From Paractinoplanes tereljensis (GTDB taxonomy: Bacteria; Actinomycetota; Actinomycetes; Mycobacteriales; Micromonosporaceae), in NCBI RefSeq assembly GCF_016862435.1, contig NZ_BOMY01000028.1:78602-142601 (forward strand): a stretch of 64,000 bases of DNA, in the 5' to 3' direction. This document shows, piece by piece, positions 44,966-54,002 of this stretch (position 1 is its first letter; each line of letters begins with the position of its first letter). Made by a program: the position numbers and the translations under genes. The notes under the pieces were generated by a model that saw only the letters and a program-made list of their open reading frames with translations, was not told the DNA's origin and searched no databases.

Positions 44966-45018
44966 CGCGTACGACGTGAGTCCCATCCCGTGGTCGTCGC
45001 GTACGACCTGGGTCGTAC
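44966..45018. promoter_or_regulatory. Tandem CGCGTACGAC sites upstream of the second two-component operon
   Basis: CGCGTACGACGTG (44966-44978) and CGCGTACGACCTG (44998-45010) are direct repeats 32 bases apart (about three helical turns). The second is also half of a perfect dyad, GTACGACC-TG-GGTCGTAC (45001-45018). They lie between the divergent DUF1707 gene and the sensor kinase gene, a natural place for binding of the NarL-type regulator encoded at 46307. Candidate only. Confidence 0.5.
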
Positions 45019-45077
45019 CCGTGCTTCAGACCCAGCTCCGATGCCCCGGCCGGGTCCGGTGCCGTAGGTTCGGCCGC

Positions 45078-46310
45078 ATGGAGGAAGTGACCCGACAGTG
45101 GGGACCGCCGTGGCGGGAGGACCGCCGCATCGGCCGGTTCCAGCGTCGCCGCTGGGCTCATCCCGGGTCCGGTGTCGTCGCCGGTTTCTTCCACGTGATC
45201 GGCGCCAACAACGCGGCCGGCGAGGCCGGGGTCTTCCGCCCGCTGACCGGCTGGGTCTACGCCCTGTTGCTGGTGGGCCCGTTCGCGCTGCTGTGGCGCA
45301 AGCGCTTCCCGGTGACCGTCTTCGTGGTCGCGGTGGCCGCCTCGATCGGGTTCGCCACCTTCGCGGCCCCCCGGTGGAGCTATGCGGTGGCTCCCGCGAT
45401 CGCCCTGTTCAACCTGGCCCGGATGGGCCGGCCGTGGCCCGCCGTGATCGGTGCCGGCGCCTCCTACCTGGCCTACTTCGCGATCTGCTGGGCCTTCGCC
45501 GACCACCTCGGCGTGCCCGTCGGGGCCCGGCCCGGCCCGCGCGAGGCGGTGTTCCTGGCGGTCACCCCGATCGTGCTGATCTTCCTCGGCGGCGCCTCCA
45601 AGGTCCGGTCCGAGCACATGGTCGAGATGCTGAAGGTGCGGGCCGAGCGAGAGCGGGCCAAGAAGGAGCAGGAGCGGCGCCAGGCGTCCGAGGAGCGGTT
45701 GCGGATGGCCCGCGAGCTGCACGACGTGCTCGGCCACCACCTGTCGCTGATCAACGTGCAGGCCGGGGTGGGCCTGCACCTGATGGACAAGCAGCCCGAG
45801 CAGGCCCGCGAGGCGCTCACCGCGATCAAGACGGCATCCGCCGAGGCGCTGCGCGAGGTGCGGGCGGTGCTCGACGTGATGCGCGCGGAAAACGAGTCGG
45901 CGCCGCGCCAGCCCGCCCTGGGCCTCAACCGCCTGGAGGAGTTGACCGCCGACGCCGGCCTGCCGATCACCACCAAGGTCACCGGCGACGACCGCCCGCT
46001 GCCGCCCGAGGTCGACCGGGCGGCCTACCGGATCATCCAGGAGGCGCTGACCAACGTGCGCAAGCACGCCGGTCCGGGCGCGACCGCGTCGATCGCCGTC
46101 GACTACCTGCCGACCGCACTGCACCTGGCCATCCGCAACGAGGGACCGGACGCCGCCGAGGCCGGGAGCGACCCCGGCGAGGGCACCGGCATCGCCGGCA
46201 TGCGCGAGCGGGCGCAGAGTCTCGGCGGCTCGGTCGAGGCCGGCCCGGTCGACGGCGGCTTCCTGGTCTCCGTCCTGCTACCCACCCCCGACGACGGGAG
46301 CCTTTCGTGA
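45078..46310 (+). CDS. NarL-type sensor histidine kinase (second system)
   Basis: A 410-residue kinase with 4-5 membrane spans (~32-172; VYALLLVGPFALLW, FVVAVAASIGFATF, AVFLAVTPIVLIFLGG), a coiled coil rich in Arg/Glu (~185-210) and the HisKA_3 motif RELHDVLGHHLSLI with His215. The HATPase domain has EALTNVRKHA and GTGIAGMRERA. Lacks a large extracellular sensor, so it probably senses within the membrane. Overlaps the regulator gene by 4 bases (GTGA). Distinct from the kinase at 27508, which belongs to the ABC operon. Confidence 0.92.
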   Translation: MEEVTRQWGPPWREDRRIGRFQRRRWAHPGSGVVAGFFHVIGANNAAGEAGVFRPLTGWVYALLLVGPFALLWRKRFPVTVFVVAVAASIGFATFAAPRWSYAVAPAIALFNLARMGRPWPAVIGAGASYLAYFAICWAFADHLGVPVGARPGPREAVFLAVTPIVLIFLGGASKVRSEHMVEMLKVRAERERAKKEQERRQASEERLRMARELHDVLGHHLSLINVQAGVGLHLMDKQPEQAREALTAIKTASAEALREVRAVLDVMRAENESAPRQPALGLNRLEELTADAGLPITTKVTGDDRPLPPEVDRAAYRIIQEALTNVRKHAGPGATASIAVDYLPTALHLAIRNEGPDAAEAGSDPGEGTGIAGMRERAQSLGGSVEAGPVDGGFLVSVLLPTPDDGSLS

Positions 46311-46981
46311 TCACCGTGCTGCTGGCCGACGACCAGGCACTGCTGCGGGCCGGCTTCCGGGCGCTGCTCAACGCCGAACCCGACATCAAGGTGGTGGCCG
46401 AGGCCGCCGACGGCCTGGAAGCGGTCCGGCAGGTCCAGCTGACCCACCCCGACGTGGTGCTGATGGACATCCGGATGCCCGGCGTCGACGGCCTCGAGGC
46501 GACCAAGCGGATCGCCGCCGACCCGGCCCTGGCCGAGACCCGGGTGGTCATCCTGACCACGTTCGAGCTGGACGAATACGTGTTCGAGGCACTCCGCGGC
46601 GGCGCCTCCGGCTTCCTGGTCAAGGACACCGAACCGGTCGACCTGCTGCGCGGCATCCGAGCGGTGGCGGCCGGCGACGCGCTGCTGTCGCCGAGCGTGA
46701 CCCGCCGGGTGATCGGCGAGTTCGCCAGCAAACAGGCGCAGACCCGGCCGGTCGCCCCGCCCGCGCTGCTCGACGCGCTGACCGACCGCGAACGCGAGGT
46801 CCTCGTCCTGGTCGCCGAGGGTCTCTCCAACGACGAGATCGCCGCCCGCCTGGTGATCAGCCCGGCCACCGCGAAGACCCACGTGAGCCGCACCATGATC
46901 AAACTGGCCGCCCGGGACCGCGCCCAGCTGGTCGTCATCGCGTACGAGGCCGGCCTGATCCGCCCCGGCTGGCTCGGCTGA
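46307..46981 (+). CDS. NarL/LuxR-type response regulator (second system)
   Basis: A 224-residue regulator: receiver domain with D8/D9, phosphoacceptor Asp54 in VLMDIRMPG, Lys in FLVKDT, and a C-terminal LuxR helix-turn-helix (~150-215; LTDREREVLVLVAEGLSNDE, IAARLVISPATAKTHVSR). GTG start overlapping the kinase stop. Candidate binding sites lie upstream of the operon at 44966-45018. Confidence 0.93.
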   Translation: MITVLLADDQALLRAGFRALLNAEPDIKVVAEAADGLEAVRQVQLTHPDVVLMDIRMPGVDGLEATKRIAADPALAETRVVILTTFELDEYVFEALRGGASGFLVKDTEPVDLLRGIRAVAAGDALLSPSVTRRVIGEFASKQAQTRPVAPPALLDALTDREREVLVLVAEGLSNDEIAARLVISPATAKTHVSRTMIKLAARDRAQLVVIAYEAGLIRPGWLG

Positions 46982-46989
46982 CCGGGTTT

Positions 46990-47016
46990 TGTCGAATAAC
47001 GGGCCACCGCGGCGTC
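46990..47016 (+). promoter_or_regulatory. Putative ECF42-type promoter
   Basis: TGTCGA (46990-46995) and CGTC (47013-47016) are separated by 17 bases, about 48 bases before the DGPF gene. This matches the TGTCGA/CGTC pattern I recall for ECF42 sigma factors, whose genes sit beside DGPF genes and which activate them. The sigma gene at 47415 would thus drive its own operon. Confidence 0.6.
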
Positions 47017-47064
47017 ATCTTCTTGTGGGCACCGCACGGGTGGCCTCCCGGAAGGGGAAATGAC

Positions 47065-47418
47065 ATGCAGTACGCGCTTCTGATCTACGGCAACGAGAAG
47101 GCCTGGGAGTCCCGGACCGAGCAGGAGATGCAGGAGAACCACGAGCGGCACGGCCGGTTCATGGCGATGCTGCGCGAGCGCGGCGCCCTGATCCCCGGCG
47201 GGCAGGAACTGGCGAGGTCCAGCACGGCCACCACCGTGCGCAACGGCGACCCGGTCTCGGTAACCGACGGGCCGTACGCGGAAACGGCCGAGCAGATCGG
47301 TGGCATCTACCTGATCGACGCACCCGACCTGGACGCGGCGCTGGAGATCGCCCGGCAGTTGCCCGAGCCGATCGTCGAGGTCCGCCCGGTCGTGATGCAC
47401 CCGGAGATGGGCAACTGA
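47065..47418 (+). CDS. DGPF/YCII-related domain protein
   Basis: A 117-residue small protein of the YCII-related (DGPF) family: MQYALLIYGNEKAW at the start, the signature VTDGPYAETAEQIGGIYLID (~69-88) and a dimerising ferredoxin-like fold. GGAAGGGG precedes the ATG. Its stop overlaps the start of the sigma factor gene (CTGA). DGPF proteins are standard partners of ECF42 sigma factors, as targets and possibly regulators; the biochemical role is unknown. Confidence 0.9.
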   Translation: MQYALLIYGNEKAWESRTEQEMQENHERHGRFMAMLRERGALIPGGQELARSSTATTVRNGDPVSVTDGPYAETAEQIGGIYLIDAPDLDAALEIARQLPEPIVEVRPVVMHPEMGN

Positions 47419-48617
47419 GCCCGGAGCAGGCCGTCGAGCAGGCGTACCGCGCCGAGTGGTCACGCCTGCTCGCCCTGCTCGTCACCCGGCTGCGGCGCTT
47501 CGACGTGGCCGAGGACAGCCTGCAGGACGCGTTCGTGGCGGCCGCACGCGTCTGGCCGGCGCAGGGGGTGCCGGAGAAGCCCAGCGCGTGGCTGTGGACG
47601 ACGGCCTACCGGCGAGCGCTCGACCGGATCCGCCAGGAGGAGACCGACGCCCGGCGCCTGCCGCTGCTGATCGCCGACTCGCCCGCCCCGCCGGCCGCCG
47701 AGGAGGGCGGGGATGTGCCCGACGAGCGGCTGCGGCTGCTCTTCGCCTGCTGCCACCCGGCGCTGCGGCCCGATGCCCGGGCCGCGCTGATGCTGCGGTT
47801 CGTGGCCGGCCTGACCACCGCCGAGATCGCGCGGTTGTTCCTGGTCAGCGAGCCGACGATGGCCGCCCGGCTGACCCGGGCCAAGGCCAAGATGGCGGTG
47901 GCCGGCATTCCGCTGCGCGCACCGTCGGCGGCCGACCTGCCGGCCCGCCTCGACGTGGTGCTGCGGGTCATCTACCTGATCTTCACCGAGGGCTACCGGG
48001 CCACCGCCGGCCCGGAGCTGGTCCGGCCGCGGCTGGCCGACGAGGCGATCCGGCTCGGCTACCTGGTCGGTGAGCTGCTGCCCGGCGAGCCGCGCACGCT
48101 CGCCCTGCTCGCGCTCATGCTGCTGCAACACGCCCGGCGCGACGCCCGGGTGGCGGCCGACGGCGCCCTGGTCCTGCTGCCCGACCAGGACCGCACCCGC
48201 TGGCGGCACGACGAGATCGCCCGCGGGGTGAGCCTGCTGGATCTCCTGGAGGCGGCCCCGATGCCCGGCGAATACCACCTGCAGGCCTTGATCGCGGCCG
48301 AGCACGCCAAACCGCCCCCGACCGACTGGCCACGCATCGCCCACCTCTACGCCGAATTGGAACGCCGCACGCCGTCCCCGATGGTCCGGCTCAACCGAGC
48401 GGTCGCGATAGCCGAGGCCGGCTCCCCGGAGGCCGCGTTGTCCCTGATGGACGGCCTGGTCATCCGCGACACCCACCTGCTGCCAGCAGTCCGCGCCGAA
48501 CTGCTGACCCGCCTGGGCCGCCACGCCGAGGCCACGGCCGCCTTCGACGAGGCCCTGACCCTGGTCCGCACCGACCCCGAGCGACAGCACCTGCTGCGCC
48601 GCCGCGCAGAGCGGTGA
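47415..48617 (+). CDS. ECF42-like RNA polymerase sigma factor with long C-terminal extension
   Basis: A 400-residue sigma factor: region 2 (~1-75; AYRAEWSRLLALLVTRLRRF in part, AEDSLQDAFVAA, PSAWLWTTAYRRALDRIRQE), region 4 (~115-165; LTTAEIARLFLVSEPTMAARL) and a ~230-residue helical C-terminal extension typical of ECF42. No ATG, GTG or TTG fits the N-terminus: the only in-frame candidate at the right place is CTG 47415, in CTGA overlapping the DGPF stop, giving (M)SPEQAVEQAYRAEW as in relatives. GTG 47505 would cut off part of region 2. Non-ATG initiation is inference. Confidence 0.87.
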   Translation: MSPEQAVEQAYRAEWSRLLALLVTRLRRFDVAEDSLQDAFVAAARVWPAQGVPEKPSAWLWTTAYRRALDRIRQEETDARRLPLLIADSPAPPAAEEGGDVPDERLRLLFACCHPALRPDARAALMLRFVAGLTTAEIARLFLVSEPTMAARLTRAKAKMAVAGIPLRAPSAADLPARLDVVLRVIYLIFTEGYRATAGPELVRPRLADEAIRLGYLVGELLPGEPRTLALLALMLLQHARRDARVAADGALVLLPDQDRTRWRHDEIARGVSLLDLLEAAPMPGEYHLQALIAAEHAKPPPTDWPRIAHLYAELERRTPSPMVRLNRAVAIAEAGSPEAALSLMDGLVIRDTHLLPAVRAELLTRLGRHAEATAAFDEALTLVRTDPERQHLLRRRAER

Positions 48618-48869
48618 GGCGCGCGCTGACCCGGAGCGGGCGACGCCGGGCCGAGCGACGGTCCGTGCGGAGCGGGCGGTGATTGGGCTGCGGGGGTGAG
48701 GGTGCAGGCGGCGGTCCGCGCCGGACCGGTGGGGATTTGGCCGTAAGGCTGAGGGGCGGGAGCGGATCGAGGACGGGCACGCCCGAACGGCGGATCTTTG
48801 GACGCGGAGGGTGTCGGCTTTTGTGCGGAGCGTTTCGGTGGGTGGTGGGGTGCTCCTAGCATTCGGGGG

Positions 48870-51800
48870 ATGGGGGAGTACGGCCTCGGAGTCGATCTCG
48901 GTACCACCTACACCGCCGCGGCTACCAATGTCGACGGTGTGGTGGAGACCGTCCGGCTTGGTGGGCGCGGTCCGGAAATGCCCTCGCTTGTCTTCCTGCG
49001 GTCCGACGGTGAGGTGCTCGTCGGGGACGCCGCGCAGCGTCGCGGGGAGGGTGAGCCGACCCGGCTGGCGCGGGAGTTCAAGCGCCGGCTCGGCGATCCG
49101 GTGCCGATCATGCTGGGTGGCACGCCGATGTCCGCGCACGCGCTCACCGCTCGGGTGTTGCGGCACGTCACGGCCATGGTGGCGAACGGTCAGGGCGGGC
49201 CGCCGAGCCGGATCGTGCTGACCCACCCGGCCAACTGGGGTCCGTACAAACGAGAGCTTCTTCAGCAGGCCGCGCAGCTCGCCGACCTGCGGCAGGTCAC
49301 GCTGCGGAGCGAGCCGGAGGCGGCCGCGGTGCGCTACGCGAGCACCGCGCGGGTCGCGGTCGGCGAGACCATCGCGGTGTACGACCTGGGCGGCGGCACC
49401 TTCGACGCCGCGGTGCTGCGCAAGACCGCCACCGGCTTCGACGTCCTCGGCGAGCCGCAGGGCGTCGAGCAGCTGGGCGGCATCGACTTCGACGAGGCGA
49501 TCCTGGAGTACGTGCGGGAGCAACTCGGCCCCAACCTGGCCGAGATGGACCTGACCGACCCCACGGTCACCGAGGCGCTGACCCGGCTGCGCCGCGAGTG
49601 CGTCGAGGCCAAGGAGAGCCTCTCCTTCGACACCGAAGCGGAGATCGGCGTCGCCCTGCCCCGCCTGCACACCCGGGTGCGCATCCACCGCTCCGAGTTC
49701 GAGTCGCTGATCTCCCCGGCCCTGGACGACACGATCGCCGCCCTGCGCCGAGCCCTGCGCTCCGCCTCGGTGGAACCGGCCGACCTGCGCTGCATCGTCC
49801 TGGCCGGCGGCTCGGCCCGCATCCCGCTGGTCGGCTCACTGGTCGAGGAGGCCTTCGGCCGCCCGGCCGCCTCCGACGAACAGCCCGAGTTGGGCATCGC
49901 CCTGGGCGCCGCCCGCCTGAGCGGTCCCGAGGGCACCCTGCGCGAGCAACCCGCCCCGATCTCCTCGGCCCCACCCCGGATCGCCAGCGCCCGCCCGGCG
50001 AATGCAGCCGCGTCGGCCGGCCGAGCCGCAGCCGCGGCCGGTGCGGTCGCGGGCGTGGCGGGTTCGGGCGGAGTGCCCGTGGCCCGTGGTGCGGCGGCAG
50101 GCGCCGCGGGCCTGGCCGGGGCCGGCGGCGCGGGCGGTGCCGCGCCGGGTCGAGGCACGGGTGCCGGTCATGCCGATGCGGGCGCACCCGGAAACGAAGC
50201 CGCGCGTGCGGCAGCGGCAGGCGCAGCCGCCGCAGGCATCTCGGGCGCGGGCTTGGCGGGGGCGCCGGGCTCCGGCGCCGGGGCGCCGGCCTACGGCTCG
50301 TCGGGTGGAGTTGCTCCGGGCAGTGGCGGGCTGGCCGGGGCCGCGCCAAACCACGGGTCGCCGGGTGGAGCGGCTCCGGGCGGTGGTGGGTCGGGCGGGG
50401 CCGCGCCGGCCTACGGGTCCCCGGGCGGAGCTGCGCCGGGCGGCGGTGGACCGCGGAACCTGGCCGGCGGAACCGCGTCGTCGTTTTCGGACGCTGCGGG
50501 AGCGCATGTTCGGCCGCTGAGCCCGGGTGGGCCCGGGCTCCCGTCGGCGCGGGTTTCCGGGTCGGCGCAGGTGCCGGGCCGCGACGGCGGGACCGGCAAC
50601 GGGGTGTCTCCGCAGCAGCGGGAGGGTGTGAGTTCGGGTGCGATACCGCTGAGCGTGCCGCCGGGTGACACGGCATCGAGGAGTTGGCCGCCGCCGGCGC
50701 AGGCGGCGCGGAAGCGGTCGGTGAAGTGGCCGATCATCGGTGGGTTCGCGGCCGTGCTGGTGACGGTGGCGGCGGTGAGCGCGATCGTGCTCTGGCCCAA
50801 GGACCGTGGCGGTGGGGCCACGCCGGCGGCGGGGAGCGCGACAAGCGAGGCTTCCGCGCCGGCCGCGGCTGTGGCGACGGTGGTCTGGAAGACGGCGACC
50901 GGAGTGGGGGCCGGCGAGCCGCCGGCCGTCGGGGCCGAGCTGGTGTTCGTCAGCGGGGCGGACGGGACGCTGCGGGCCTATCGGCGGTCGGACGGTGGGG
51001 CCGCCTGGGAGCTCAAGCTCGGGGACGGGCTGCGGGCCTCGACCCGGGTGGTGGGCGGGGTCGTCTACGCGGTCACCGGGGACGGCGGGGTCTATGCGAT
51101 CGACGCCGCCAAGGGCCGCGAAGTGTGGCGCCGGAGCACCGGCAACCCGATCGTGGCGCGGCCGATCGTCGACTCCGAGCGGGTGTTCGTCGGTGGCCAG
51201 GACGGGATTCTCTACGGATATCGCTCGCCGACCGGGAACGGCCGCTGGCGGGTGCAGGTCGGCGAGGTCAGCTATCCACCCACGGTGATCGGCGGGGTGG
51301 GCATCGTCGCCGGCGGGGACGGGCGGCTGCACGGGGTCAACGCCGAGGGCACCCAGCTGTGGAAACCGGCCGTGGGCAAGGCGAGCGGCGGGCCGGTGGA
51401 CGCGGGCGACGCCGCCTGCGTGGCGCTGGCCGACGGCACCGCGCGGTGTGTGCGGCTGGCCGACGGCGAGCTGCTGCCGGTGATCAAGGCCGACGGAACG
51501 ACCTTGACCAGGATCTACGCGGCGGCCGGGACGCTGTACGGAGCGGGCGCCGACGGGTCGGTCGGGGCCTGGGACGTCGTGACGGGGGAGAAGCGCTGGC
51601 GGACCGCGGCGACCGGGGCGGGCGCCGGGTTCCCGGTGGTGCGGGCCGGTGGGGTCGACGTCGCCTTCCCGGACGGCCGGATCGTGGGGCTCGACCCCGC
51701 CACCGGCAACGTGCTGTGGGAGTCACGGACGGGGGAGAAGTTCGATGCGGCCTCCCGTGGCGACGAGACCGGGCTCTACATCGTCGGTGACGGCGGTGTT

Positions 51801-52037
51801 CTGTACTCGCTGCGACCGCCGGGCAGCGCCACCGCCACCGCGGCACCCACGGTGACGACCCCGGCGCCGACGACCGCACCCACCGTGACGAAGAAGCCGA
51901 CCACCCGGCCGACCTACCGCCCGACCAAGACGAAGTCGACCACGACCGAGCCGACCACCACGCCGCCGACGACCGAACCCACCTTCGAGCCGACCCCGGC
52001 CGACGGCGGGAACGGCAACGGCGGCGGCAACGGCTAG
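48870..52037 (+). CDS. Hsp70-like ATPase fused to a membrane span and PQQ-type beta-propeller
   Basis: A 1055-residue fusion. Residues 1-~360 are an Hsp70 actin-like ATPase: phosphate-1 LGVDLGTTYTAA, phosphate-2 VYDLGGGTFDAAVL and adenosine motif VLAGGSARIPLVGSLVEEAF. The usual substrate-binding domain is missing. Instead come a ~250-residue Ala/Gly/Pro-rich linker with 20-residue tandem repeats, one membrane span (WPIIGGFAAVLVTVAAVSAI, ~620-643), an extracytoplasmic PQQ-like beta-propeller of repeated blades (~665-990; GGVVYAVTGDGGVYAID, DGRIVGLDPATGNVLW) and a Thr/Pro-rich tail ending in Gly/Asn. The chaperone half is cytoplasmic, the propeller outside. Probably a transmembrane sensor; ligand unknown. 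Stop shares CTAG with the convergent debranching gene. Confidence 0.9.
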   Translation: MGEYGLGVDLGTTYTAAATNVDGVVETVRLGGRGPEMPSLVFLRSDGEVLVGDAAQRRGEGEPTRLAREFKRRLGDPVPIMLGGTPMSAHALTARVLRHVTAMVANGQGGPPSRIVLTHPANWGPYKRELLQQAAQLADLRQVTLRSEPEAAAVRYASTARVAVGETIAVYDLGGGTFDAAVLRKTATGFDVLGEPQGVEQLGGIDFDEAILEYVREQLGPNLAEMDLTDPTVTEALTRLRRECVEAKESLSFDTEAEIGVALPRLHTRVRIHRSEFESLISPALDDTIAALRRALRSASVEPADLRCIVLAGGSARIPLVGSLVEEAFGRPAASDEQPELGIALGAARLSGPEGTLREQPAPISSAPPRIASARPANAAASAGRAAAAAGAVAGVAGSGGVPVARGAAAGAAGLAGAGGAGGAAPGRGTGAGHADAGAPGNEAARAAAAGAAAAGISGAGLAGAPGSGAGAPAYGSSGGVAPGSGGLAGAAPNHGSPGGAAPGGGGSGGAAPAYGSPGGAAPGGGGPRNLAGGTASSFSDAAGAHVRPLSPGGPGLPSARVSGSAQVPGRDGGTGNGVSPQQREGVSSGAIPLSVPPGDTASRSWPPPAQAARKRSVKWPIIGGFAAVLVTVAAVSAIVLWPKDRGGGATPAAGSATSEASAPAAAVATVVWKTATGVGAGEPPAVGAELVFVSGADGTLRAYRRSDGGAAWELKLGDGLRASTRVVGGVVYAVTGDGGVYAIDAAKGREVWRRSTGNPIVARPIVDSERVFVGGQDGILYGYRSPTGNGRWRVQVGEVSYPPTVIGGVGIVAGGDGRLHGVNAEGTQLWKPAVGKASGGPVDAGDAACVALADGTARCVRLADGELLPVIKADGTTLTRIYAAAGTLYGAGADGSVGAWDVVTGEKRWRTAATGAGAGFPVVRAGGVDVAFPDGRIVGLDPATGNVLWESRTGEKFDAASRGDETGLYIVGDGGVLYSLRPPGSATATAAPTVTTPAPTTAPTVTKKPTTRPTYRPTKTKSTTTEPTTTPPTTEPTFEPTPADGGNGNGGGNG
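50295..50456 (+). repeat. Three 60-base tandem repeats in the Hsp70-PQQ linker
   Basis: Two full 60-base units (50295-50354, 50355-50414) and a partial third (from 50415) encode GSPGGAAPGGGGSGGAAPAY-like 20-residue units. The copies differ at scattered bases. They form a flexible linker before the membrane span and are a likely site for copy-number change between strains. Confidence 0.75.
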
Positions 52038-53929
52038 AGGCGGCGGGCGCGCAGGGTTTCGGCTACCGACCAGGCCTGGAACGGGCAACCGGTGGCCACG
52101 TGCGGGGCGTTGCCGTCGGCGGTCTCCGAGACCGAGCCCAGGCCGTACTCGCCCAGGTGGTCGTCGGTGTCGGAGAGGATCTGGTCGGCCGAGACGCCGA
52201 GCCGGTGCCAGGCCTGGACGAACGGGCCGGTCAGCCAGGGCCAGACCGTGCCGGTGTGGTAGGCCGTGTCCCGGGCCGCCGAGTCGCCGCGGTGCCGCCC
52301 GAGGTAGCCGGGCTCGTCGGGGGCGAGGCTGCGCAGGCCGAGCGGGGTCATCAGGGCCGCGCCGATCGCCTGCAGGGTGGCCGGTTCGGGGCGCAGCGGC
52401 GCGTACGGCAGGGACCAGGCCAGCAGCTGGTTGGGCCGCATGGCCGGGTCGTCGCCGTCGGGACCGTCCACGACGTCGTACAGCCAGCCGGTCGGTGCCG
52501 GGAAGCGGCGGGCGAAGCCGGCCAGGGCCTCCGGGTGGGCGCGGACCGCCGAGCCGGCGCCGGTGCGGGCCTGCCAGGCCAGTTTGATCACGGTGGCCAG
52601 GCCGTTCACCCAGAGCGCGTTGATCTCGACCGGCTTGCCGTGCCGGGGAGTGACCGGAACCCCGTCGACCCGGGCGTCCATCCAGGTCAGCGCCTTGCCC
52701 TCGGCGCCCTGCCGGAGCAGGCCGTCGAGCGGGTCCACCCCGATGCCGTAGCGGGTTCCCTTGAGGTGGTGGTCGACCACGTCCAGCAGGGCCGGCAGCA
52801 GCTCGGCGGCCAGGTCGAAGTCGCCGGTGACGGCCACGTGCCGGCCGACCGCGTGCAGGAACCACAGGGTCGCGTCGGCGGTGTTGTACTCGACGCGGCC
52901 GGTGTCGGCGGTGTTGGCCAGCATGCCCTCGGAGAGCGTGGCCGCGTACGACCGGAGCAGCTCGCGGCCCTCGCTCGATCGGTTGGTGGACAGGAACAGG
53001 CCCTCGTAGCTGAGCATGGTGTCCCGTGACCAGGCGCCGAACCAGGGATAGCCGGCCACCACGTCGGGCCCGGCGGCGGTGCGCACCACGAAGGCGTCCG
53101 CGGCCAGGGCCAGGGTGGCCTGGGCGTTGTCGGCGGGGGCGGCCGCGGCGACCACGGCCTTGCTGCGCTGCCGCGCGGCCAGCACGACCTCGGGCGCGGG
53201 TGGCGGCGGATCGTCGAGACCTGATGCCCAGGCCGACACCGAAGCCGTCGATCCGGGTTGCCGCAGCTCGGCGTGGAAGCTCCCGGCGTACCAAAGATCT
53301 TCGATGGGTTGAAGCCCTCGGGCCGCCTCGGCCCGGTGTCGCACCCCGAGCCACCAGGCGCCGCCGGCCTGGAATTCCGGGCCGCGCAACCGGAACGCGC
53401 CCTCGACCACGCACCCGCCCTCGACCGGCTCGACGGCCGGCGGGGGACCGTCCGCGGTCCGCTCCTTGTGCGCGTCCCGCCAGGTGACCAGGGCCTCCAG
53501 GGAGAGGCCGACCGGGCCGCCGGTGAGCAGGCGATGCACGACGGCGACCGCCGGGCGGCCGTGCATCATGGCGAGTTCGCGTTCGATGACGACGTCGCCG
53601 ATCCGCCAGCGCCAGCGGGGGAGGCCGTCCACGAGCTCGAAGCCGGCGAGAAGTTCGTGCCCGCGTGGGGCGATCGTCCCGTCCGACCACTCGTGCGTGG
53701 CCAGCCGGACCGTGGCGCCGGACGGCAGGGTGACGATCGGGTCGAGCGCGGTGAGGCCGAGTTTCCGCCCGGCAACCAGCAAACCGTGGTAACGCCGGGT
53801 ACGCAGACCGGAAACCGTGCCCATCGCATACCCACCGCAACCGTCGGGTACGAGCCATTCGCGGGCCGCACCCTCGGTGATGTTCCCGCACACCTGAGAT
53901 CCGAAAGCTAGGCGACGCACCGTAGCCAT
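52034..53929 (-). CDS. Amylo-alpha-1,6-glucosidase-like glycogen debranching enzyme (GH133)
   Basis: A 631-residue enzyme: an N-terminal GDE beta-sandwich (~1-260; WLVPDGCGGYAMGTVSG, RRYHGLLVA) and a C-terminal (alpha/alpha)6 barrel (~270-631) with GYPWFGAWSRDTMLSYEGLF, PVEINALWVNGLA and AYHTGTVWPWLTGPF. Activity would be removal of alpha-1,6 glucosyl branches from limit dextrins of glycogen or a similar glucan in the cytoplasm. It is divergent from the MGH1/GH63-like gene with 73 bases between, suggesting shared control and pathway. Its 3' end touches the Hsp70-PQQ gene. Confidence 0.9.
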   Translation of the reverse strand: MATVRRLAFGSQVCGNITEGAAREWLVPDGCGGYAMGTVSGLRTRRYHGLLVAGRKLGLTALDPIVTLPSGATVRLATHEWSDGTIAPRGHELLAGFELVDGLPRWRWRIGDVVIERELAMMHGRPAVAVVHRLLTGGPVGLSLEALVTWRDAHKERTADGPPPAVEPVEGGCVVEGAFRLRGPEFQAGGAWWLGVRHRAEAARGLQPIEDLWYAGSFHAELRQPGSTASVSAWASGLDDPPPPAPEVVLAARQRSKAVVAAAAPADNAQATLALAADAFVVRTAAGPDVVAGYPWFGAWSRDTMLSYEGLFLSTNRSSEGRELLRSYAATLSEGMLANTADTGRVEYNTADATLWFLHAVGRHVAVTGDFDLAAELLPALLDVVDHHLKGTRYGIGVDPLDGLLRQGAEGKALTWMDARVDGVPVTPRHGKPVEINALWVNGLATVIKLAWQARTGAGSAVRAHPEALAGFARRFPAPTGWLYDVVDGPDGDDPAMRPNQLLAWSLPYAPLRPEPATLQAIGAALMTPLGLRSLAPDEPGYLGRHRGDSAARDTAYHTGTVWPWLTGPFVQAWHRLGVSADQILSDTDDHLGEYGLGSVSETADGNAPHVATGCPFQAWSVAETLRARRL

Positions 53930-54002
53930 CAGATGACCTCCAGTTGTCGGGCAGAATCAATTGTTGTCAACAGACGTAACACGCGACGGTGAGAATCAGA
54001 TT

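Noticed and set aside
44712..45077. Extending the sensor kinase at 45078 upstream in frame
   Set aside because: The open frame runs back into the DUF1707 gene on the other strand; homology and membrane layout fit the ATG at 45078.
50295..50456. Tandem 60-base repeats as a CRISPR or mobile element
   Set aside because: In-frame, no spacers, encode a Gly/Ala/Pro linker.
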